Of a stretch of DNA of 42,986 nucleotides, positions 33,959 through 42,986 are shown piece after piece. The number at the start of each line of letters is the position of its first letter. Position 1 is the first letter of the stretch. Source of the stretch: an uncultured Eggerthella sp. (GTDB lineage: Bacteria > Actinomycetota > Coriobacteriia > Coriobacteriales > Eggerthellaceae); NCBI GenBank assembly GCA_958431815.1, contig CAUASB010000012.1, positions 1 to 42,986 of the forward strand. Direction: 5' to 3'. The notes under the pieces were generated by a model. That model made no database searches. It saw only the letters and a list, made by a program, of their open reading frames with translations, and was not told the origin of the DNA. The translations under genes were made by a program, and so were the position numbers.

Positions 33959-34804
33959 TTACTTCACTCCATTCAGTTCAGCGCGTGCAGCAGCCAGTTC
34001 GGCCAAAGCGCGTTCGGTCTCTTCGTCGTTGGGCGCTTTGCCATGCCAACCGGCCTGGTCTTCCATGAAGGAAACGCCCTTGCCCTTCACCGTGTGGGCA
34101 ATGACCATCTTGGGTTCGGGGGTGTCGGAGGCCTTAAGCTCGGTAAAGAGCTTGATCAGCGCATCCATGTCGTGGCCGTTTACCTCATGAACCTCCCAGC
34201 CAAATGCAGCAAACTTGTTGGCGAGCGTGCCGCTTGCGCACACGTCTTCAACATGACCGTCGATCTGAAGGCCGTTGAGATCGACGATGCCAATGAGGTT
34301 GCCCAGATTCTCGTGAGCGGCGAACGTTGCCGCCTCCCAAACCTGACCTTCCTCGGTTTCGCCGTCACCCATTACCGTGAACACACGGTTGGGCTTGCCG
34401 TCCAGCTTGAAGCCGGCAGCCATGCCAGCCGCAATGGAAAGGCCTTGGCCCAAAGAACCCGTGGAAACCTCGATGCCGGGGCACAAATTGGAATCGGGGT
34501 GGCCCTGAAGGCGCGTGCCAAGTTTGCGCAGCGTCTTCAGCTCTTCTACCGGAAAGTAGCCAGCTTCAGCGAGCGTCGCATAGATGGCAGGAGCAGCATG
34601 GCCCTTTGCCAGGATGAAGCGATCACGCGATTCGTCATCAGGGTTTTCGGGGTTGTGGTTCAGCACACCGCCGAAATACAGCGCTGCAAGAATATCGGTG
34701 CAGGAAAGAGACCCGCCCGGATGTCCGCTGCCCGCTTCGTGCAGCATCTCAATGATGTCCGTGCGAATAGCACAGGCCTTTTCCTTAGCTGCCAGAGAAT
34801 TCAT
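33959..34804 (-). CDS. Transketolase N-terminal subunit
   Basis: This subunit binds the diphosphate of thiamine diphosphate. The 281-residue product contains GSGHPGGSLSCTDILAALYF near 26-45 and the cofactor motif GDGETEEGQVWEA starting at 146, with the closing Asn at about 177. AAAGGA lies seven bases before the ATG at 34804; a longer frame would add 11 unrelated residues. It follows prfB by 32 bases, so transcription probably continues from prfB. Confidence 0.93.
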   Translation of the reverse strand: MNSLAAKEKACAIRTDIIEMLHEAGSGHPGGSLSCTDILAALYFGGVLNHNPENPDDESRDRFILAKGHAAPAIYATLAEAGYFPVEELKTLRKLGTRLQGHPDSNLCPGIEVSTGSLGQGLSIAAGMAAGFKLDGKPNRVFTVMGDGETEEGQVWEAATFAAHENLGNLIGIVDLNGLQIDGHVEDVCASGTLANKFAAFGWEVHEVNGHDMDALIKLFTELKASDTPEPKMVIAHTVKGKGVSFMEDQAGWHGKAPNDEETERALAELAAARAELNGVK

Positions 34805-34836
34805 GGCTTCCTTTCGATCGATACTTTGGCTTTGCA

Positions 34837-35919
34837 CTACAACGATGCTTTCCAGCGATGGTACCCAACGACGAATTCATCGATATCACCATCGAGGGCC
34901 GCTTCGACATTGCCGCTTTCGATATTACTACGGGTGTCCTTGATCAGTCGATACGGATACAGCACATAGTTTCGTATCTGACTGCCGAACGAGTTGTCCA
35001 TCTTTTCACCCTTCAGCTCGGCAAGCTCGGCTTCGCGCTTCTTTTCCTCCAGCTCATAGAGACGACCACGCAGAACTCTGAAGGCGGCTTCCTTGTTCTG
35101 AAGCTGCGATTTTTCGTTTTGGCAGGTAACCACAATGCCGGTGGGGATATGGGTAAGGCGAACCGCCGAGTCGGTGGTGTTGACGCACTGGCCGCCTGGG
35201 CCGCTTGCGCGGTACACATCGACACGCACATCGTTCGGGTCGATTTCGATGGAGATGTCGTTGTCGGGCAGAACGGGAACCACCTCCACCGCGGCAAACG
35301 TGGTATGGCGGCGCTTCTTGTCGTCGGTAGGCGAAATACGCACCAGGCGATGCACGCCCGATTCGCTGCGCAGCATGCCATAGGCATTGCGGCCCTCTAT
35401 CTGGATGCTGGCACGGTCAAGCCCGATGCCTTCGCCGGGTACCAGGTCGAGGACTTTCACCTTCCACCCCTTCGACTCGGCATAGCGCGAGTACATGCGG
35501 TAGAGCATTTCCGTCCAGTCCTGCGCTTCAAGGCCGCCGCTACCGGGATGGATGGAAAGAATGGCATCCGACGAATCGAAGCGCCCGTTGAACCACGACT
35601 CAACCTCGAAATCGTCGAGCATCTTCGCCAGCTTGGCCATATCAGCCTCGATTTCACCGGCGAATTCCGGGTCCTCTTCGGCAAGCTCGATTGCCGTCTT
35701 GATGTCGTCGAGCAGAGAGCAGGCTTTGTCGTAGCGCTCGATGACGTCACGGATGTCGGATGCCTGCTTGCTTACCTGCTGAGCATGCTCCGAATCGTTC
35801 CAGAAATCAGGGCTGGCAATCTGGTTGTCCAGGTTGGCAAGCTCTGCCTTCTTTTCATCGATATGAAGAAACGCGCTTGCTTCCTTGGTGCGCTTTTCCG
35901 CTTCTTCTATGGTCATCAT
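34837..35919 (-). CDS. prfB: Peptide chain release factor 2 with SPT recognition loop
   Basis: RF2 reads UGA and UAA and triggers release of the finished protein. The 360-residue product has the N-terminal helical domain, the recognition region RLVRISPTDDKKRRHTTF (192-208) and the catalytic GGQ at 242-244 (GPGGQCVNTTDSAVR). The stop-codon tripeptide, SPF in RF2 proteins I know, reads Ser196-Pro197-Thr198; the codon at 35326-35328 is ACC. RF1 uses P-x-T at this place. AGGAGG lies nine bases before the ATG at 35919. No in-frame stop or frameshift site is found in the N-terminal region, so programmed frameshift autoregulation appears absent. Confidence 0.94.
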   Translation of the reverse strand: MMTIEEAEKRTKEASAFLHIDEKKAELANLDNQIASPDFWNDSEHAQQVSKQASDIRDVIERYDKACSLLDDIKTAIELAEEDPEFAGEIEADMAKLAKMLDDFEVESWFNGRFDSSDAILSIHPGSGGLEAQDWTEMLYRMYSRYAESKGWKVKVLDLVPGEGIGLDRASIQIEGRNAYGMLRSESGVHRLVRISPTDDKKRRHTTFAAVEVVPVLPDNDISIEIDPNDVRVDVYRASGPGGQCVNTTDSAVRLTHIPTGIVVTCQNEKSQLQNKEAAFRVLRGRLYELEEKKREAELAELKGEKMDNSFGSQIRNYVLYPYRLIKDTRSNIESGNVEAALDGDIDEFVVGYHRWKASL

Positions 35920-35960
35920 CAGGTAAAACCTCCTGGTGTAAGGAAACGAGCTGAACACAC

Positions 35961-36035
35961 GATGCCCCCGCTCGAACGAACAGGGGCATCTGATTCTGGC
36001 GTGATGCCAGAATAAGGAGCAGCTTAGGCTGCTCC
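35961..36035 (-). promoter_or_regulatory. Three tandem hairpins between secA and prfB
   Basis: Three perfect stems follow one another on the minus strand: GGAGCAGC/GCTGCTCC (36016-36035), ATTCTGGC/GCCAGAAT (35993-36013) and GATGCCCC/GGGGCATC (35961-35990). Each stem has 8 bp, and none is followed by a real T tract. They fill nearly all the 125-base gap. They may form a leader that controls prfB or an RNA-processing and stability element. Confidence 0.6.
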
Positions 36036-36044
36036 GTCATCGGT

Positions 36045-38792
<2,748 letters not shown>

Positions 38793-38897
38793 GATCTCTC
38801 TTTCTTTCGTGTAACTGCTTCACTCTATCACAGGCATGCCCGCACGGCGTTGCGCACCCCTGCGCCAGGCGGCCAAATACACGCCTTTTACGCTTAC

Positions 38898-38927
38898 GGT
38901 AAACCAACCGTTACCTGTACGGTTACC
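38898..38927. repeat. Repeat cluster upstream of secA (copy B of TTACCTG-N5-TTACC)
   Basis: GGTAAACC (38898-38905), CCGTTACC (38908-38915) and CGGTTACC (38920-38927) lie together. TTACCTG-N5-TTACC (38911-38927) has TTACC repeats 12 bases apart. It matches the copy at 40875-40891 in the promoter of the regulator. The last bases overlap the 3' end of the regulator gene. It is 120-140 bases before secA. Confidence 0.5.
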
Positions 38928-40827
38928 CCTCAAGGCCGGTAGCTCCACCTCGTAGCGCAGAATCGGCATCGGCGGATGAAACCTCTTCCAGTATTTCTTC
39001 GTACAGCTCTTCCAAACGATTCGACCCATCTATGCCGAATCGGTCTATCAAAGCGCGCCGACAGCTGACATAGGTTGAGATGGCGCCGCCGAACTGCCCG
39101 AGCCGTTGTTGAACCTTCATATATTGGTACACCACGTCTTCGCGCGTTTGGTCGATGCTGAACGCGAATTCGGCATAATGCTGCGCGGCACGAAGGTCAT
39201 TTCCGTGCATAAGCACGCGCACTCCATCGACCAAGGCGTCGAGCACACGGTTCTGAAACGTTATCCGATAGGCTTCGATCTGATCGTTCTGCACGCCCGG
39301 AAGAAGTGGACCGCAATAAAGACGCTCTATTTCTTGCAGCGCATGCGTGCATTGGTCGGGGTCGGTGCACCCGTTGAGGCACAGGCAGAGGTTGTTCACC
39401 TCAACGACATCGCTTTCGAAATTCAAGCCCGCAAAGGAAACCGTGTCGCGTGAGCGTCTTGAGCCGAAAGGCTCTTCGCCGGGCGGAGTCAACACGCGCC
39501 TGATGTAGCTCCAAAGGTTGTAGAAGCTCGACCGAACGCACGCCGGGTCGGAATCCGGCCACACGATGCGCTCTATCCAAGTACGGGGAAGCTCTTTGCC
39601 GTTGTTCACCAAAAGCAGCGCAACAACCACTTTCGCCTTGCGACGCAGCTCGCCTTTCTGCAGAACGTTTACGCCATCGCGCGTTATCTCGCATCTGCCG
39701 AACAGATTGATGCGCACAGGCGGGGCGCCATGGCCGCGCGGCGCTGCCGAATGAGCCGGGGAAAGGCCAAGCAGTACCCGTTCGCCCACGGTTTCGCTGC
39801 CTTGCTCGTAAAGCCCAAGAACCTCTTCGCCATGCTTGGCAATGAACGACTTCCGAAGAGAAAGATAGTCGAGCCCCATCATAAGCAGGGAACGATTGCC
39901 CAAGGAAAGGCACAGCTCGGCACAGGCAAGATTGAAGGAATCCTCCGTTTCGTAACGGGTGAACGGCGCGATAGAAGCGCAGTGGGCACACATCAATTCA
40001 TGCTTAGCGGCATTGGTCAGCTCGAAAGCACTGAAAGTGGAAGCGGTACGACGGATGCCCGCATACGGAAAACGTCGTTCCACCGAAAGAAGATCGGGCT
40101 TGTTTTCCTCGTCGAAGAACTCGAGCAGCGAAACCAGATCGCCGCTTCCCGCAAACAGGGCAAGATACGCCAACGATTCCTCGGCGGAAGACGGAACATT
40201 CGCCAAAAGCGACTGCAGGAAGCGCTTGGCACCACCCTCTTTGTCAAGCACAACAGGAGGCATGGTGCGTTTCGGCATCGGGTTGGGCTTTTCTTCGGGG
40301 AGTGCAAACCGGGCAGATGGATTGGCACGAGAGGGCAACTCGTCGTGCGCGAGTGCCATTTCGCGCGCATCGAGCACCACCACGGGAAGCTCTACGTCGG
40401 AGGCGAGGGTCGAGTCTTCGGTAGCGACCATCACCTCACAATGCTTGGTATGCAACTTGCCAACCAGCGAGACAAGATTGGTGCGGCGTTTGCCCTTGAG
40501 CTTCGAGATGCCGTCGAACACCACGAGCTTTTCGCCCTCGGGCGCGCTTTCGTCAACCGTGCGTTCGAACGTGCCGGAATCGAGGTTGAGCAAAAACTCG
40601 GGTTCCGAGGCGCGAACCCACGTAACATCACTTGGAGGAAATGCAAGGCGTGCGTACTGAGTTGCCAGCACCGTTTTGCCGTACAACGGAGGCGCGCAGA
40701 TCACGCGAACAGCCTCCCTGTCGGACAGCAAACTGACAAGAAGGCGCTTGCGATCGAGCAGCGCTTCCCCGGTACCTGGCGATGCAGACGGAGACAGCCG
40801 AAGTCGATCATCGGTGTTGGCCAGCAT
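38923..40827 (-). CDS. MalT-like NTPase with C-terminal winged-helix/BTAD regulator domains
   Basis: This is a large transcription regulator of unknown target. The 634-residue product (ATG at 40827, GGGGAGG before it) has an N-terminal NTPase domain with Walker A APPLYGKT at 45-52 and a Walker B-like LVVFDGIS, then an OmpR-type winged helix at about 371-447 (INLFGRCEITRDG, PRTWIERIVWPDSD) and a BTAD domain at 470-615 (LPGVQNDQIEAYR). A four-Cys cluster, C-x-C-x3-C-x5-C at 481-493 (CLCLNGCTDPDQC), lies within the BTAD start and could bind metal. The ligand and regulon cannot be told from sequence; it is divergent from guaA and upstream of secA. An alternative upstream start would cross the promoter. 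Confidence 0.8.
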   Translation of the reverse strand: MLANTDDRLRLSPSASPGTGEALLDRKRLLVSLLSDREAVRVICAPPLYGKTVLATQYARLAFPPSDVTWVRASEPEFLLNLDSGTFERTVDESAPEGEKLVVFDGISKLKGKRRTNLVSLVGKLHTKHCEVMVATEDSTLASDVELPVVVLDAREMALAHDELPSRANPSARFALPEEKPNPMPKRTMPPVVLDKEGGAKRFLQSLLANVPSSAEESLAYLALFAGSGDLVSLLEFFDEENKPDLLSVERRFPYAGIRRTASTFSAFELTNAAKHELMCAHCASIAPFTRYETEDSFNLACAELCLSLGNRSLLMMGLDYLSLRKSFIAKHGEEVLGLYEQGSETVGERVLLGLSPAHSAAPRGHGAPPVRINLFGRCEITRDGVNVLQKGELRRKAKVVVALLLVNNGKELPRTWIERIVWPDSDPACVRSSFYNLWSYIRRVLTPPGEEPFGSRRSRDTVSFAGLNFESDVVEVNNLCLCLNGCTDPDQCTHALQEIERLYCGPLLPGVQNDQIEAYRITFQNRVLDALVDGVRVLMHGNDLRAAQHYAEFAFSIDQTREDVVYQYMKVQQRLGQFGGAISTYVSCRRALIDRFGIDGSNRLEELYEEILEEVSSADADSALRGGATGLEG

Positions 40828-40864
40828 TGGACACCCCTCCCCTATGTGTGGATTATCAGGGTGG

Positions 40865-40870
40865 ATTATA
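40865..40870 (-). promoter_or_regulatory. -10 element of the regulator gene
   Basis: TATAAT on the minus strand lies 38 bases before the regulator ATG; transcription would start near 40858. No clear -35 accompanies it; the inverted/direct repeat at 40874-40898 occupies that place. A direct repeat GTGGATTAT (40848-40856 and 40861-40869) overlaps the region. Confidence 0.6.
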
Positions 40871-40873
40871 AAG

Positions 40874-40898
40874 TTTACCTGGCGTTTTACCAGGTAAA
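40874..40898. repeat. Operator-like repeat in the regulator promoter (copy A)
   Basis: TTTACCTGG and CCAGGTAAA form a perfect 9-base inverted repeat with a 7-base spacer. The same bases also form the direct repeat TTACCTG-N5-TTACC (40875-40891, period 12). It overlaps the expected -35 of the regulator gene, suggesting autoregulation. Confidence 0.6.
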
Positions 40899-41289
40899 AA
40901 CAGGATATTATGCCCAATTTCGCCCTAAAAGTGCTTCGAGTGAGCGATTGGGCCTCCCGAACAGCGAAGTAGCTTTATGAGCGCAGCAAAAACGCACCAT
41001 GATCTCGGCGAACGGTTTTTGAGTCTGGACCCAACCCCTTGCCGGGATTCACCTTGTCTTTTTCACGCGCCTACGGCTCTTTTTGGCTCCGTAAAACGAG
41101 CGCTATCGCACTTCTTAAAACCTGCACTGCAGCAAGCACACCCAACCCGCATGCACAAACCACGTACCGCGCCACGATGCCATGCGCGACCCTCCTTATA
41201 TTTGGTAGTATTGAAAGGCTAAGAAGTTCATTCGCGCCCCAAATTCGGCAGGAATGCTGCGGTTCGGGGCCACCAAGCAGGAGGAACAC
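40899..41289. promoter_or_regulatory. Upstream region of guaA
   Basis: These 391 bases hold no convincing gene. TGGTAGTAT at 41203-41211 is an extended -10 that would start guaA transcription about 70 bases before the start codon. AGGAGG at 41278-41283 is the ribosome-binding site. I see no purine riboswitch-like fold; the middle part is unexplained. Confidence 0.4.
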
Positions 41290-42888
41290 ATGCCAACCAC
41301 CTCTCCCGACCAGAAGGTCATCGTTCTTGATTTCGGTGCCCAATACGGTCAGCTTATCGCCCGTCGCGTACGCGATTTGGGCGTGTACTCCGAAATCGTT
41401 CCCTGCGACGAAGAAGCAGCCAAGATCGCTGCGATGAAGCCGAGCGCCATCATCCTTTCCGGCGGCCCCGCCAGCGTATATGCCGACGACGCGCCGAAAA
41501 TCGATTCGGGCGTGCTGGAGTTGGGCGTGCCCATCCTGGGCTTCTGCTACGGCCATCAGACCATCGCCGTTGAGTTGGGCGGCACGGTAGGCCACACCGA
41601 GAAGGGCGAATACGGTGCCGCAGACCTGCATGTTTCCGGCGGTGCACTGTTCGAGGGCACCCCTGCCGAGCAGACGGTTTGGATGAGCCACCGCGATGCT
41701 GTGACCGAGGTTCCCGCAGGCTTCACCGTTACGGCTTCCACCGATATCTGCCCCGTGGCTGCCATGGAATGCCCCGAGCGCAAGATTTATACCACGCAGT
41801 TCCACCCCGAGGTTAAGCACACCAACTTCGGCAACGAGATGCTTTCCAACTTCCTGTTCAACATCGCTGGTTTGAAGGCCGACTGGACCATGGATTCCAT
41901 CATCGAGGATTCCGTTGCGGCCATCCGCGAAAAGGTTGGCGAAAAGCGCGTGATTCTGGGTCTTTCCGGCGGCGTTGATTCTTCTGTTGTTGCGGCGCTG
42001 TGTGCCAAGGCCATCGGCAAGCAGCTGGTGTGCGTGTTCGTGAACCACGGCCTCCTGCGCAAGAACGAGCCTGAAGAGGTTGAAGAGGTATTCACCAAAC
42101 AGTTTGATGTTGAGTTCATCCACGTTCATGCGGAAGAACGCTATGCGAAACTGCTTGACGGCGTGACCGACCCCGAGCAGAAGCGCAAGATCATTGGCAC
42201 CCAGTTCTGGGAAGAGTTCTTCACCGTTGCAAACGACATTGCCGAAGATGGCAAGCCGGTGCAGTTCATGGCTCAAGGCACCATTTATCCTGACATCATC
42301 GAATCGGGTGCGCGCAAGACGGGCGGCAAGGCTTCCACCATCAAGAGCCACCACAACCTGATCCCCTTCCCTGAAGGCGTTCACTTCGACCTGATCGAGC
42401 CGCTGGACCACTTCTTCAAGGACGAGGTTCGCGCACTGGGCACTGCCCTTGGCCTGCCCGACCACATTGTTCATCGCCAGCCTTTCCCTGGCCCTGGCCT
42501 GGCCATCCGCATCATCGGTGCGGTAAGCCCAGAGAAGCTGGAGATTCTGAAGAACGCCGACGCCATCGTGCGCGAAGAGCTTGATGCTTACAACGAGCGC
42601 CTGTTCCAGGAAACCGGTGAGCGCAACTCCGAGCACAGCTGCTGGCAGTACTTCGCGGTTCTGCCCGACATCAAGAGCGTGGGCGTTATGGGCGACGAGC
42701 GCACCTACCAACGCCCCATCATCCTGCGCGCCGTTGAGTCGAGCGATGCCATGACCGCCGACTGGGCAAAACTCCCCTACGATGTGCTGGCAAAGATTTC
42801 CAGCCGCATCGTAGCCGAAGTACCCGGCGCCAACCGCGTCTGCTACGACATCACCTCGAAGCCCCCTGCCACGATTGAGTGGGAGTAG
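41290..42888 (+). CDS. guaA: GMP synthase (glutamine-hydrolysing)
   Basis: GuaA makes GMP from XMP, ATP and glutamine. The 532-residue product has the class I glutamine amidotransferase domain with catalytic Cys86 in GFCYGH and His172/Glu174 in QFHPEV, the ATP pyrophosphatase domain with SGGVDSS at 226-232, and the dimerisation domain with RQPFPGPGLAIRIIG. It ends with the family's IEWE. I chose the ATG at 41290 because AGGAGG lies six bases before it; a longer frame would add 12 residues. It is transcribed on the plus strand, opposite its neighbours. Its 3' end is a known insertion hotspot for mobile elements. Confidence 0.97.
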   Translation: MPTTSPDQKVIVLDFGAQYGQLIARRVRDLGVYSEIVPCDEEAAKIAAMKPSAIILSGGPASVYADDAPKIDSGVLELGVPILGFCYGHQTIAVELGGTVGHTEKGEYGAADLHVSGGALFEGTPAEQTVWMSHRDAVTEVPAGFTVTASTDICPVAAMECPERKIYTTQFHPEVKHTNFGNEMLSNFLFNIAGLKADWTMDSIIEDSVAAIREKVGEKRVILGLSGGVDSSVVAALCAKAIGKQLVCVFVNHGLLRKNEPEEVEEVFTKQFDVEFIHVHAEERYAKLLDGVTDPEQKRKIIGTQFWEEFFTVANDIAEDGKPVQFMAQGTIYPDIIESGARKTGGKASTIKSHHNLIPFPEGVHFDLIEPLDHFFKDEVRALGTALGLPDHIVHRQPFPGPGLAIRIIGAVSPEKLEILKNADAIVREELDAYNERLFQETGERNSEHSCWQYFAVLPDIKSVGVMGDERTYQRPIILRAVESSDAMTADWAKLPYDVLAKISSRIVAEVPGANRVCYDITSKPPATIEWE

Positions 42889-42986
42889 GCCGATAGGGTT
42901 CTGACCTGCATTTTTGAGTGCCGCACTGTGCCGCTGAGTTTCGTTTCGTACGAGAGTCATGGCAAAGCCACCAGCGATGTTGGTGA
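42889..42986. other. Right edge after guaA, unresolved
   Basis: No terminator and no clear gene appear in these 98 bases. An ATG at 42954 opens a short frame (MAKPPAMLV) that continues beyond the window, with only a weak ribosome-binding site. It may be the edge of an inserted element or of another gene; the window ends too soon. Confidence 0.35.

Noticed and set aside
32200..34068. 622-codon plus-strand frame across ftsE and the transketolase genes
   Set aside because: Shadow frame across genes that are well supported on the other strand.
38923..40917. Longer start for the regulator at 40917
   Set aside because: It would run through the -10 TATAAT and the operator repeat; the ATG at 40827 has a strong ribosome-binding site.
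40977..41222. 81-codon plus-strand frame before guaA
   Set aside because: It lacks a ribosome-binding site and resembles no protein; composition is not typical of local genes.
41222..41289. Purine (guanine or PRPP) riboswitch before guaA
   Set aside because: The leader is only about 70 bases and I find no matching fold or core sequence.
41071..42960. 629-codon minus-strand frame antisense to guaA
   Set aside because: Mirror of guaA; no family match and no start signal.

Overview
The window reads as a stretch of core chromosome from an actinobacterium of the class Coriobacteriia, probably Eggerthellales/Eggerthellaceae. This is inferred from gene content, moderately high G+C, pyruvate phosphate dikinase paired with its DUF299 regulator, a split transketolase, and a MalT-like NTPase fused to a winged-helix/BTAD module. 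No database search was possible, so the genus is not claimed. Almost every gene is on the minus strand; only rpmB and guaA are on the plus strand. I see no insertion sequence, prophage, CRISPR array or tRNA.

Layout from left to right. Positions 1-900 hold non-coding RNA territory: tmRNA (ssrA) with a strong terminator, followed by an unexplained ~100-base near-perfect hairpin. Positions 918-4553 hold ppdK and its regulatory kinase/phosphorylase. Positions 4662-7691 hold glyQS. Positions 7725-10171 hold the ribosome-maturation cluster rpsP-khpA-rimM-trmD plus lepB, with no rplS at its usual place. Positions 10253-18352 hold ffh, ftsY, smc, rnc, plsX and rpmF (protein targeting, chromosome organisation, RNA processing, phospholipid start). 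Positions 18465-24952 hold a DUF177 protein, a DivIVA/SepIVA-like coiled-coil protein, coaD, rsmD, recG, a FakA-like kinase and an Asp23-family protein. rpmB faces the other way at 25295. Positions 25787-32928 hold an unknown protein, smpB, an M42 aminopeptidase, an RNase R-type exonuclease, an S41-like protein, ftsX and ftsE. Positions 32977-38792 hold the two transketolase subunits, prfB and secA. A MalT-like/BTAD regulator (38923-40827) diverges from guaA (41290-42888) at the right edge.

Functionally, the window concentrates translation quality control (ssrA, smpB, RNase R, RF2), co- and post-translational export (ffh, ftsY, secA, lepB), ribosome biogenesis (rpsP, rpmF, rpmB, rimM, trmD, rsmD, khpA, rnc), division and envelope genes (ftsEX, SepIVA-like, smc, plsX, fakA-like) and pyruvate/PEP metabolism.

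The most interesting signals lie inside ordinary genes. The S41 peptidase homologue has Gly where the catalytic Ser should be, with an adjacent Cys. The RF2 stop-codon loop reads SPT instead of SPF. RNase III has Asn at one of its four metal-binding positions. Two copies of the direct repeat TTACCTG-N5-TTACC flank the MalT-like/BTAD regulator, one in its promoter and one between it and secA; that regulator also carries a compact four-cysteine cluster. The ~100-base hairpin next to ssrA is also unexplained.
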